Assembly (NCBI GenBank): GCA_963837735.1
Contig: CAWIOM010000004.1
Span: 310,001 to 374,000, forward strand
Reading direction: 5' to 3'
DNA: 64,000 nucleotides
Source of the DNA: VRUE01 sp963837735
GTDB lineage: Bacteria > Actinomycetota > Thermoleophilia > Solirubrobacterales > 70-9
Shown in pieces: positions 20,578 to 28,379 of the stretch (positions are counted from its first letter, which is position 1; each line of letters begins with the position of its first letter). The translations under genes and the position numbers were made by a program. The notes under the pieces were generated by a model, which was not told the DNA's origin, did not search any database, and saw only the letters and a program-made list of their open reading frames with translations.

Positions 20578-21234
20578 TCAGAGAACCAGGCGGCGGGAGA
20601 CGACGGCGTCGAGGAGGCTCTCGGCGATGTGGTGGGCTTCGTCGAGCCCGACGCCGTCGATCGAGGGTATGCCGATCACCGTCAGGCCGGCGGCGCGGGC
20701 GGCGGCGACGCCGGTCGGCGAGTCCTCGAGCGCGACCACCGAGGGGCCGGCATCGACCCCGAGGCGGCGGCAGGCCTCCAGGTAGGGGTCCGGCGCCGGC
20801 TTCGGCCTCTCCGTTTCGTGGGCGCTGACGACCGCGTCGAAGGGGTCCGCGAACGCGGCGATCTCCAGGGACCGCCGGACGAAGGCGATCGGCGAGTTCG
20901 AGACCAGCGCGATCGGCGTGCCCCGTCCGCGCAGGGCGCCAAGCAGCTCGCGGGCGCCCAGCATCGCCTCCACGCCGTGGTCGAGCTCGGCGATCACGAG
21001 CTCGTTCAGCTCCTCGATCAGCTCCGCGGCCCGGCCCTGCTCGCCGAGCCGCCGCTCGAGGACTCCGCCGGCGATCTCGGCGGAGGTACCGACAAGCTCG
21101 ACCTTGTCGGCGGGGGTGAACTCGATTCCGCGCCGGGCGAACAGGTCCTGCTCGGCCCTGGTCCAGACCGACTCGGTGTCGAGCAGCAGGCCGTCGTTGT
21201 CGAAGACGACCGCCGAGGGTAGCTGTGCCTGCAT
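20578..21234 (-). CDS. HAD-superfamily hydrolase (phosphoglucomutase-like)
   Basis: About 218 aa. Motif I is VVFDNDGLLLDTE (nucleophile Asp and general acid Asp), motif II is ALVSNSP, motif III lies near ERPKPAPDPYLEACRRLG and motif IV is ALEDSPTGVAAARAAG. This layout matches beta-phosphoglucomutase-like phosphatases with a C1 helical cap; the substrate is unknown. An ATG at 21246 is in frame, but TATGCT (21242-21247) overlaps it and lies 7 nt before ATG 21234, so 21234 is preferred. It is divergent from the gene at 21258 with 24 nt between start codons. Confidence 0.88.
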   Translation of the reverse strand: MQAQLPSAVVFDNDGLLLDTESVWTRAEQDLFARRGIEFTPADKVELVGTSAEIAGGVLERRLGEQGRAAELIEELNELVIAELDHGVEAMLGARELLGALRGRGTPIALVSNSPIAFVRRSLEIAAFADPFDAVVSAHETERPKPAPDPYLEACRRLGVDAGPSVVALEDSPTGVAAARAAGLTVIGIPSIDGVGLDEAHHIAESLLDAVVSRRLVL

Positions 21235-21241
21235 CGGGCGG

Positions 21242-21251
21242 AGCATATGGT
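21242..21251. promoter_or_regulatory. Shared palindromic -10 of a divergent leaderless gene pair
   Basis: AGCATATGGT reads as TATGCT on the minus strand (7 nt before ATG 21234) and TATGGT on the plus strand (6 nt before GTG 21258). The two -10 hexamers overlap on the CATATG core. The same 24-nt start-to-start geometry occurs at 54887/54911. Confidence 0.55.
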
Positions 21252-21257
21252 TGCGGC

Positions 21258-21698
21258 GTGTCTTTCCACGTCGAGATCAGCGCCGGGCTCCACCGTGCGC
21301 GGGTGTTCAACCTGAACCGTGAGGACCTGCTCGCCGAGGTGCTTCAACCGTGGCGGGAAAACCGCGTGATCGAGATGGGCGATCGCGAGTGGGTTCCGCG
21401 GGAAAGCAACATCCGTGTCCTGGAGGGCCCGCAGATGGAGACCCCGGACCTCTCCTTCGGCCAGGGCTGGTCGAACGCCGAGCGCAAGGCGGAGGACGTG
21501 ACCCGAGACCTGCTGGCGGCAGCGACGGCCTGGACGCCCGACGCCTACGTGGTCGCCGCCGAGTCGCCCGAGGGCCTGGCGGCCGAGGCGGTTGCCGGGA
21601 ACGGCGGCGAGGCGATCGCCTGGGGCGAGGCGAAGGCAAGGATCGACCGCCGCGACCCTGAGATCGCGGCGGTGATCCTCGTAACCCGCAGGGCCTAG
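21258..21698 (+). CDS. Hypothetical protein
   Basis: About 146 aa from GTG 21258 (MSFHVEISAGLHRARVFNLN). An upstream in-frame start at 21225 would overlap the divergent HAD gene and the -10, so it is less likely. The centre has conserved-looking WRENRVIEMGDREWVPRESN and the end is alpha/beta (EIAAVILVTRRA). No signal peptide, no membrane segment, no family recognised. It ends 1 nt before the convergent universal stress gene stop. Confidence 0.65.
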   Translation: MSFHVEISAGLHRARVFNLNREDLLAEVLQPWRENRVIEMGDREWVPRESNIRVLEGPQMETPDLSFGQGWSNAERKAEDVTRDLLAAATAWTPDAYVVAAESPEGLAAEAVAGNGGEAIAWGEAKARIDRRDPEIAAVILVTRRA

Positions 21699-21699
21699 C

Positions 21700-22383
21700 T
21701 CAGGCCGAGGCCGGCGCCGCCGGGGCGGCGCCGAAATCGACGGCCACGCCCCGGGGGATGACCAGCACCGGGTAGGTCGCGGCCTCGACCGCGTAGTCAC
21801 TGGAGGCGCTGAGCGTGACCTTGCCCTGCGGAGACTCCGGCCGCGAGCCGACGACGAGCAGGTCGACGGGGCCCGCGCCGGGATCGCCGACCTGGGCGCC
21901 GAGCGCCCCGGCGAGGCTTGCGGAGGTCTGCCGCGCGGCCTCGTCGCCCTCGTCGATCAAGCCGACGGTGTTGACGCCGACCGCCGGGCTCTCGCGGAAG
22001 CCGGCCGGGGCGACGGCGATCGCCGCCGGGCCGCCGAGCAGCATTTTGTGAGCCGAGATCCCGGGCTTCAACGAGCCGGCGGCGGTGCGGTATTCGGAGC
22101 CGAAGACGATCAGGTCCGCGTTCTCGCGCTCGGCCAGTTCGGTGAGGCCGACGCTGGTCCCCGGGTTGACGACGACGTGCTTGGGCATGTCCGGCGTGCC
22201 GGCCGCCTCCGCTCCGCGGGCGAGCAGGTCCTCTGCCTCGTGCTGCTCGAGGGATTCGCCGTAGGAGTGCCGCACGTAGGCGAGCGAGAGCTCGGCGCCC
22301 GAGATCGCCAGCAGGCGGCCGAGGGCGAGGGCGTCGCGGTCGTTGTCGGTGTCGTCGTAGGAAACGATGATCTTCAGTGGCAT
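21700..22383 (-). CDS. Universal stress protein (UspA family)
   Basis: From ATG 22383 the protein is 227 aa: MPLKIIVSYDDTDNDRDALALG opens a Usp fold, VDLLVVGSRPESPQGKVTLSASSDYAVEAATYPVLVIPRG closes the usual C-terminal half with an approximate G-(N)-G-(S/T) ATP site. It is longer than one Usp domain, suggesting two fused, diverged domains. ATG 22383 has AAGGGAG at a normal spacing; longer in-frame starts extend into the LysR promoter and are rejected. It is divergent from the LysR gene. Confidence 0.85.
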   Translation of the reverse strand: MPLKIIVSYDDTDNDRDALALGRLLAISGAELSLAYVRHSYGESLEQHEAEDLLARGAEAAGTPDMPKHVVVNPGTSVGLTELAERENADLIVFGSEYRTAAGSLKPGISAHKMLLGGPAAIAVAPAGFRESPAVGVNTVGLIDEGDEAARQTSASLAGALGAQVGDPGAGPVDLLVVGSRPESPQGKVTLSASSDYAVEAATYPVLVIPRGVAVDFGAAPAAPASA

Positions 22384-22443
22384 CGGATTGCTCCCTTGCT
22401 TGGAGTTGAAAGGTCGAGACCGACGATTGCACCGCTCTCCTAT

Positions 22444-22487
22444 TAACACAACTGTTATCTCTGATCTTTTGGATAAGCTGTCCTTAT
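22444..22487 (+). promoter_or_regulatory. LysR-type operator candidates
   Basis: Two palindromes lie upstream of the LysR gene: TAACA-N4-TGTTA (22444-22457) and ATAAG-N5-CTTAT (22473-22487). The second overlaps the LysR start codon at 22486, which would suit autorepression. T-N11-A type boxes are usual for this family; the binding is inferred. Confidence 0.4.
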
Positions 22488-23469
22488 GCTCAATCCCACC
22501 CGCCTCGTCGTCTTCCGCGAAGTCGTCTCCCATGGCTCCTTCTCAGCGGCGGCGGACGCGCTGTCCTACTCGCAGTCGGCCGTTTCACAGGCGATCGCCG
22601 CCCTCGAGGAGGAGGTCGGCACGACGCTGATCGAGCGGCGCCGCGGCGGGGTGCGGCCGACCCCGGCGGGGGCCGCCCTGGGCGGCCACGTGAACGGGAT
22701 CCTCGCCCAGATGGACGCCGCCGAGAACGAGATTGCGGCCGTCGCAGCCGGCCGCGGGGGGCGCCTCCGGGTCGCCTCGTTTCCAACCGCCGGAGCGACG
22801 CTGATGCCGCAGGCGATCGCCGGCTTCCGCGCCTCCCACCCGGGGGTCGGCGTCAATCTCGCGGAGGGCGAGCCGGAGGAGATCGCCCCGCGCCTGCGGG
22901 GAGGCGAGTTCGACCTCGTCCTGCTCTTCGAGTTCACGGGCGTCGGGGAGCGCCTCGAGGCGGGGATCCGTCGCTTCGAGCTCCGTGAGGATCCCCTCCA
23001 CCTCGCCCTTCCCACAGGGCATCCGCTCGCCGCCGCGGCGACGCCGCGGCTCGAGGACCTCGCCGGTGAGGACTGGGTCCAGACCTCGGCAACAAGCCCG
23101 TGCGCGAGGCATGTCGTCCGCTCCTGCCACGCCGCCGGATTCGAGCCCCGGGTCTCGTTCGAGAGCGACGACTACCAGACGGTTCAGGGACTGGTCGCCG
23201 CCGGCGTCGGCGTCGCCCTGATCCCGCAGCTCGCCCTCTCGGCGGTACGCGAGGACATCGCGATTCGCAGGCTGAGCCCGGCGAGCCCGGTACGCACGGT
23301 GTTCGCGGCGATACCGCGAGCCGCCGCCGTCACCCCGGCCGTCGCGACGATGCTCGACATCCTTCGCGAGATAACGAAAACCGCCCCCGCGGAACCCGCG
23401 GGGGCGGTTGTCGAGCCAGTCGTCCCGCCCGGGGAGAGTCCGGGCGGGACAGACCTCGCTGCCCGCTAG
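22486..23469 (+). CDS. LysR-family transcriptional regulator
   Basis: A 327-aa protein. The N-terminal HTH reads LVVFREVVSHGSFSAAADALSYSQSAVSQAIAALEEEVG; the rest is a periplasmic-binding-type effector domain (RLRVASFPTAGATLMPQAIAGF, GVGVALIPQLALSAV). The effector domain should finish near MLDILREITK; the last ~35 residues (EPAGAVVEPVVPPGESPGG) are encoded by two strong hairpins, so the C-terminal tail is read through terminator-like DNA. It is divergent from the Usp gene and converges on the second amt gene, whose expression it may or may not control. Confidence 0.92.
   Translation: MLNPTRLVVFREVVSHGSFSAAADALSYSQSAVSQAIAALEEEVGTTLIERRRGGVRPTPAGAALGGHVNGILAQMDAAENEIAAVAAGRGGRLRVASFPTAGATLMPQAIAGFRASHPGVGVNLAEGEPEEIAPRLRGGEFDLVLLFEFTGVGERLEAGIRRFELREDPLHLALPTGHPLAAAATPRLEDLAGEDWVQTSATSPCARHVVRSCHAAGFEPRVSFESDDYQTVQGLVAAGVGVALIPQLALSAVREDIAIRRLSPASPVRTVFAAIPRAAAVTPAVATMLDILREITKTAPAEPAGAVVEPVVPPGESPGGTDLAAR
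23379..23450. terminator. Two tandem terminator hairpins inside the LysR 3' coding end
   Basis: Hairpin 1: perfect 14-bp stem 23379-23392/23396-23409 with a 3-nt AAC loop. Hairpin 2: perfect 11-bp stem 23422-23432/23440-23450 with a 7-nt loop. Both lie within the LysR reading frame and just beyond the stop of the convergent amt gene. They probably terminate transcription from both sides; the minus strand of hairpin 1 is followed by TCGTTAT. Confidence 0.75.
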
Positions 23470-24824
23470 GCGGAGCCGCCGGCGGCTGCGCCGACCCCGG
23501 CCGGATAGCCGAGCGATGGAACGTCGGACGGATACACCTCGTGCCCGTGGACGGCGATGTCGCCGGTTTCCATGTCCTCCTCGGACATCCGCAGAGGCAC
23601 GAACAGGCCGACGATCTTGAGCAGGATGAACGTGCCGATCGCCGAGAAGACGATCACCCAGAGGCCGGTGAAGAGCTGCCACTTGAACAGCTCCAGGCCG
23701 CCGCCGGAGATCGTTCCGGCGAGCACCGTTTCCGCCATCGAGGCATTGGCGAAGATGCCGACCAGAAGACCTCCTGCGAGGCCCGCGAATCCGTGCGTAT
23801 ACACGACCCCGAGCGTGTCGTCGACGTTCCTGAACGGTCGCACCCGGCTCAGGTAATTGAGCGCGAAGTAGACGATCGTCGCCGATATGACGCCGATGAT
23901 GATCGCCCCCCAGCCGTTGACGAAACCGGCCCCCGGGGTGATCGCGACGAGGCCGACGATCATGCCGTTGACGCTGCCGATCAGGCTCGGCTTGCGGCCC
24001 GTCATGTAGTCGAGCGCGACCCAGCAGAGGAAGGCCACGGCACAGCAGAGGTTGGTGTTGATGATCGCGGCGGAGGCGATGTTGCTGGCTTCGTACCAGT
24101 CACCTCCGTTGAACCCGTTCCAACCCATCCACAGCAGCCCGGCGCCGACGGCGACCATCGCCAGGTTGTTCGGCGCATCGACCTCGCGGTCGCGCTGCAG
24201 GCGCGGCCCGATCACCGCCGCGGCGACGAAGCCGGAGACTCCGGCGGCGAGGTGGATCACGTAACCGCCTGAGAAGTCGACGGCGCCGTGCTGGGAGAAG
24301 TAGCCACCGCCCCAGATCAGGAAGGCGTTGACCGTGTAGACGAGGACGGTCCAGAGGGCCACGAACGGAATCCACGCCTTGAAGTTGATCCTGCCGAGGA
24401 CGGACCCCAGCATGAGGATCGGCGTGATCGCCGCGAAGACGATCTGGAAATAGGCCAGCGTCGACTCAGGGAAGCTGAATTCCAATTCCGCGAACTCGGG
24501 TATGTGCGCGTCTTCGAGCAGCGCGGAGCTGCTCAAAATCGAGGCCGGCTTGCCCCACATGTTCGCGAGGAAATCGGTGCCGCCTGAGCCGAGTATGTGC
24601 ATCGGCTCGCCGAATGCCATTTTGAAGGCGAACAGAACCCAGAGCACGAGCACGATGGCGAAGGCGACGAACGCCATCATCATCGAGTTCACCGACCAGC
24701 GTTTCTGCATGACGCCCCCGTAGAGGACGACTAGGCCCGGGATGCTCATCAGGCCCACCAAAGTCGCTGCGGTCATCTGCCAGGCGTTGTTGCCCGTATC
24801 CAAAGACGCAAGCACAAAATCCAT
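23466..24824 (-). CDS. amt: Ammonium transporter, second copy (Amt family)
   Basis: A 452-aa Amt channel without a cleavable leader: MDFVLASLDTGNNAWQMTAA, then about 11 membrane segments, with WTVLVYTVNAFLIWGGGYFS, GVSGFVAAAVIGPRL, LLWMGWNGFNGGDWY and YTHGFAGLAGGLLVGIFA. ATG 24824 has AGGAAAG 9 nt upstream. Unlike the first amt it has no PII gene next to it. The 211 bp upstream (24825-25035) hold its leader and, at the far end, a promoter for the plus-strand gene at 25036; nothing else is recognisable there. Confidence 0.94.
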   Translation of the reverse strand: MDFVLASLDTGNNAWQMTAATLVGLMSIPGLVVLYGGVMQKRWSVNSMMMAFVAFAIVLVLWVLFAFKMAFGEPMHILGSGGTDFLANMWGKPASILSSSALLEDAHIPEFAELEFSFPESTLAYFQIVFAAITPILMLGSVLGRINFKAWIPFVALWTVLVYTVNAFLIWGGGYFSQHGAVDFSGGYVIHLAAGVSGFVAAAVIGPRLQRDREVDAPNNLAMVAVGAGLLWMGWNGFNGGDWYEASNIASAAIINTNLCCAVAFLCWVALDYMTGRKPSLIGSVNGMIVGLVAITPGAGFVNGWGAIIIGVISATIVYFALNYLSRVRPFRNVDDTLGVVYTHGFAGLAGGLLVGIFANASMAETVLAGTISGGGLELFKWQLFTGLWVIVFSAIGTFILLKIVGLFVPLRMSEEDMETGDIAVHGHEVYPSDVPSLGYPAGVGAAAGGSA

Positions 24825-25035
24825 TGGTTTGGACTTTCCTTTCGTATCGCGGGCCCCGCGCGCGATCACGGTCCTGAAGCTTCTGGATGCCGCGCGCCGC
24901 CTTCGCCCTATTGGTCTCAGCGAACCCTTTCGCCGAGCCGCGTTCGGCTCTACATACAGATGTCCAAAGATCGGCGCGAGATCTTCGCCCGAATGTCGAG
25001 TTCACCTTCGGGACGGGGCCGATAACCTGGCCCCC

Positions 25036-25371
25036 ATGCCGTTGGAAGGGCACTACAGGAAGGTCAACACGCCGCTGCGCAAATTGACCAAGCGCGAGCG
25101 AAACGTCGTGATCGGGGTCGGGCTGGTGACGCTCGTCGCCGTCCTGGCGCTGCTCTTCCTGCCGAGCCACAACGACAAACCCCTGCTGGAGTCGAACGGC
25201 GGTCAGCGCGCGGGATGCGTCGAAACCGCGGTCGCCGGCCGAGTCGGCAGCGAACCGGTGGTCGGCTGCGGCACGAAAGCCGAACAGATCTGCAGGCGCG
25301 CGTCCAACTACGACGATCCCCGCGCCCGCACGATCCTCGAGGCCTGCCGGGTCGAGGGCGTCGAGTTCTAA
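25036..25371 (+). CDS. Small single-pass membrane protein, unknown function
   Basis: A 111-aa protein with a basic N-terminus (LRKLTKRERN), one transmembrane helix (VVIGVGLVTLVAVLALLFLP, about residues 24-43) and an exterior domain with four cysteines (GCVETAV, VVGCG, QICRR, LEACRVEG) that could form disulfides. The ATG at 25036 is 7 nt after TAACCT (25023-25028), a leaderless pattern. Its stop overlaps the convergent sirtuin stop by 4 bp. No family recognised. Confidence 0.7.
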   Translation: MPLEGHYRKVNTPLRKLTKRERNVVIGVGLVTLVAVLALLFLPSHNDKPLLESNGGQRAGCVETAVAGRVGSEPVVGCGTKAEQICRRASNYDDPRARTILEACRVEGVEF

Positions 25372-26135
25372 GCGGGTAGCGCGGCCAGCGCCGCGGCCAG
25401 CTCCTCGTCGACCTCGCCCTCCAGCTTCACCTCGGCAGCGTCGTCGTAGGGGGTCGGGCCCTTGGTGACGATTGCCAGGCTGCCTCCGTTTTCCAGGGTC
25501 AGCCGGGGAAGCCCCGCCGCCGGGAAGACGGCCAGCGAGGAGCCGACGCAGATCATCAGGTCGGCCCGCTCGGCGAGGCCCTGGGCTTCCGCCATGGCGC
25601 TCTCGGGGAGCAGCTCGCCGAAGAGGACCACGTCGGGTTTGACCGGGCCACCGCAGACAGGACAGACCGCCACCTCCCGCTCGTCGAAGAGCCCGTCGAC
25701 ATCCTCGAGGCCGAAGGACGCGGCGCAGCGCATACACGAGGAGGTCTCGATCGAGCCGTGCACCTCAACCACGTTCTGCGAGCCCGCCGCCCGGTGCAGG
25801 CGGTCGATGTTCTGGGTGATCACGCCCTCGAGCAGGCCGCGCCGCTCGAGCTCGGCGAGCGCCTCGTGGGCGGCGTTGGGGCGTTTGTCGCCGAGCGCGT
25901 GGAAGCGCGGGCGGTAGTAGGACCAGAACTGGGCCGGGTCGCTTTCGAAGACGTCGATGTGGGCGACCTTCATCGGGTCGACGTTGGCCCAGATCCCGGT
26001 CTCCGGAGTGCGGAAGTCGGGGATCCCGGAGGGCACCGAGACCCCCGCCCCGGTGAGGGCGACGGTGCGCCCGGACCCGCCGATCAGCTCGGCGAGCCGG
26101 GCGGCCCCCGTGGCTGTCGTTACTTCCCGCTCCAT
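25368..26135 (-). CDS. NAD-dependent protein deacylase (sirtuin)
   Basis: Removes acyl groups from lysines at the cost of NAD+. The 255-aa protein has GAGVSVPSGIPDFRTPETG, the TQNIDRLHRAAGS and VEVHGS catalytic blocks with the active histidine, and a zinc ribbon made of CMRC and CPVC. ATG 26135 overlaps the end of the fatty-acid oxidation gene by 16 nt, so the two are probably co-translated. Such pairings suit deacylation control of acyl-CoA metabolism, which is an inference. Confidence 0.93.
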   Translation of the reverse strand: MEREVTTATGAARLAELIGGSGRTVALTGAGVSVPSGIPDFRTPETGIWANVDPMKVAHIDVFESDPAQFWSYYRPRFHALGDKRPNAAHEALAELERRGLLEGVITQNIDRLHRAAGSQNVVEVHGSIETSSCMRCAASFGLEDVDGLFDEREVAVCPVCGGPVKPDVVLFGELLPESAMAEAQGLAERADLMICVGSSLAVFPAAGLPRLTLENGGSLAIVTKGPTPYDDAAEVKLEGEVDEELAAALAALPA

Positions 26136-28123
26136 TTCGGCGTTCGCTTGCCGAGGAAGGCGGAAATGCCCTCCTTGGCATCGTCGCTGCCGAAGGCCGT
26201 GGCGAAACCCTGCTTCTCGGCCTCGATCCCGGCGTCCAGCTCGCCGCCGGTGTCGGAGACGAGCTTGATCTGCTCGACCGCGACGGGTGCCTGGGCGGCC
26301 AGCTTGCGACCCCACATCAGCGCCGTCTCGAGCAGCTCGTGGTCGGGGGCGACGCGGTTGACGAGGCCGAACTCCAGCGCTTCCTCGGAGAGGATCGCGT
26401 CGCCGACCAGGTTCATCTCGAGCGCCTTGTTGGCGCCGACGAGCCGTGGCAGGCGCTGGGTGCCGCCGAAGCCCGGGATGATCCCGAGCTTGATCTCGGG
26501 CTGGCCGAAGACGGCCGCCTCGGCGGCGATCCTCACGTCGCAGGCCATCGCCACCTCGCAGCCGCCGCCGAAGGCGAGCGCGTTGACCGCGGCGATCGTC
26601 GCCACCCGCGCCTGGCCGAAATCGCGCAGCAGCGCGTGGGCGCTGTGGATCAGCTCCTCGCCGCCGGTTTCGTCCATCTGCGTGAAGGCCTTGATGTCGG
26701 CGCCGGCCGAGAAGACGATCGGCACCGAGGAGGCGATCACCATCGCCCCGATCCCCTCGTCCGCCTTGACCTTTGCCCAGACCGTCTTCAGGTCGCGGAT
26801 CACGTCGGGCGAGACCGCGTTCATCGGAGCATTGGCGAGCCAGGCGATGGCGACGCGGTCGCGGGTCTCGAGCTTGACCGTCTCCGCCTGCTCACCCTCG
26901 TCGGGCTGCGGGTAGGGGTAGAAGCCCTGGCCGGAGGCGAGTCCGAGCCGGCCCTGGGCGACGAGTCGCCGCAGAAGCACGGGCGGGGCGAAGCGATCGC
27001 CGTACTTCTCCTCCAGGGCCTCCATCCGCTCGAGAATCGTGCCCAGGCCTTCGACGTCGGCTTTCCAGAACGGCGGCAGGAGGCCTTTGCGGGGGTCGAG
27101 GCCGGCGCCGGTCATCATCCCGACGTCGATGTCGCGGACCGAGCAGACGCCTTCCTCGACCAGCAGGCAGGCCTCGATCAGCGCCCGGCAGGTGAACATC
27201 GCGACCAGCTCCTCGGCATCCGGCTCCGCGTCGCCGGGGATCGTCTGCTCGCCGTCCTTGAAGAAACCCTCGCCACCGCTCTTGACGCCGAGCTTGCCGT
27301 CGGCGACCAGCTTCTGGAGGCCTTTGTGGACGTAGAAGCTCTCGCCGTAGGAATCGTTCAGGTGCTCGGCCACATGGCAGACCGTGTCGAGACCGAGCAG
27401 GTCGGTGAGGAAGAAGGGGCCCATCGGGGCGACCTTGGCCTCGGCGATCGCCTGATCGATTGCCTTAAGCGAAAGCCCGTGCTCCTCCTGCGCCCGCCAG
27501 ATCTCGCCGATCGTCGCCATCAGGATTTTGTTGACGACGAAGCCCGGGACCTCGCCGCAGACGATCGGCTGCTTCTTGATCGCCTGGGCGAAGTTGTAGG
27601 CGGCGGTCGCCGTCTCGCGCGAGGTGTCGTCGCCGACGATCACCTCTACCAGCGGCATCACCGATGCCGGGTAGAAGAAGTGGAAGCCGACCACCTTGTC
27701 GGCGCGCAGCGTGGCTTCTCCGATCTCGGTGATCGACAGCGAGGAGGTGTTGGAGGAGAGAATCGCGTGGCCCGGCGTGGCCGCGTCGATCTCGCGGAAG
27801 ACGGCCTGCTTGATCTCCATCTTCTCGGGGACGGCCTCGACGACGAAATCGACGTCGCCGAAGCTCTCGTAGGAGGTCGTGCCGTCGATCAGGCCCATCA
27901 CCTCGGCGAGGCGGGCGTCGGCCTGCTCCTGGGTCAGCTTCTCCTTCTTGACCAGGCGTCCGAGCTGGCCCTCGGTGACGGCCCGGGCCTTCTCGACCGC
28001 GGCGTCGACGAACTTCTGGTCGATGTCCTTGACGACGACGGGGATGTCGGCCGCCGCGATCGCCTGCGCGATCTCGCCGCCCATGGTGCCGCCGCCGACC
28101 ACGGCGGCCTTCGATACGAACAT
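26120..28123 (-). CDS. 3-hydroxyacyl-CoA dehydrogenase / enoyl-CoA hydratase fusion
   Basis: A 667-aa bifunctional beta-oxidation enzyme with the dehydrogenase first. The NAD-binding AAVVGGGTMGGEIAQAIAAA is at the N-terminus; the two HCDH C-domains cover roughly 185-390. The hydratase part (from about 415) has APMNAVSP, FSAGADIKAF (oxyanion hole) and FGQPEIKLGIIPGFGGTQRL with the catalytic glutamate. This order is the reverse of FadB/FadJ. No thiolase is nearby. Crotonyl-CoA or other short-chain specificity is possible. Confidence 0.93.
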   Translation of the reverse strand: MFVSKAAVVGGGTMGGEIAQAIAAADIPVVVKDIDQKFVDAAVEKARAVTEGQLGRLVKKEKLTQEQADARLAEVMGLIDGTTSYESFGDVDFVVEAVPEKMEIKQAVFREIDAATPGHAILSSNTSSLSITEIGEATLRADKVVGFHFFYPASVMPLVEVIVGDDTSRETATAAYNFAQAIKKQPIVCGEVPGFVVNKILMATIGEIWRAQEEHGLSLKAIDQAIAEAKVAPMGPFFLTDLLGLDTVCHVAEHLNDSYGESFYVHKGLQKLVADGKLGVKSGGEGFFKDGEQTIPGDAEPDAEELVAMFTCRALIEACLLVEEGVCSVRDIDVGMMTGAGLDPRKGLLPPFWKADVEGLGTILERMEALEEKYGDRFAPPVLLRRLVAQGRLGLASGQGFYPYPQPDEGEQAETVKLETRDRVAIAWLANAPMNAVSPDVIRDLKTVWAKVKADEGIGAMVIASSVPIVFSAGADIKAFTQMDETGGEELIHSAHALLRDFGQARVATIAAVNALAFGGGCEVAMACDVRIAAEAAVFGQPEIKLGIIPGFGGTQRLPRLVGANKALEMNLVGDAILSEEALEFGLVNRVAPDHELLETALMWGRKLAAQAPVAVEQIKLVSDTGGELDAGIEAEKQGFATAFGSDDAKEGISAFLGKRTPKWSGK

Positions 28124-28160
28124 TGCTTGCGATTCCTCCAGTTAGTGGGCCGCGCAAGGC

Positions 28161-28181
28161 TATAGAGACCTCGTCGAGGTC
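28161..28181 (-). promoter_or_regulatory. Operator and -10 of the beta-oxidation fusion gene
   Basis: GACCTCG-T-CGAGGTC (28167-28181) is a perfect palindrome with 7-bp arms. On the minus strand it is directly followed by TATAGC (28161-28166), a plausible -10 about 40 bp before the ATG. A repressor bound there would block transcription. Confidence 0.45.
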
Positions 28182-28254
28182 GTATTTCATGGGCAGGCGG
28201 CGCCCAGACGGCGATCTGGCCGCTCGACCTCCGGACAAAGCCCCAGTGCGATCC

Positions 28255-28270
28255 TTGTACCCCCGTACAA
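28255..28270. promoter_or_regulatory. Palindrome upstream of glutamine synthetase III
   Basis: TTGTAC-CCCC-GTACAA is a perfect 6-bp inverted repeat in the middle of the 256-bp divergent gap, 110 bp before the glutamine synthetase start. It may be a regulator site. It does not match a GlnR or TnrA consensus that I know. The rest of the gap shows no clear structure. Confidence 0.35.
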
Positions 28271-28379
28271 AGGCATTGGCGGAGCTCTCCCATTAGGCTG
28301 CCTTGGCTCTCTCAGGGGGAGTGAACTGCCAACCGATTCCGCCCGCGCACGGGCGAAGAAGCGAGGGACTGAGACACCG

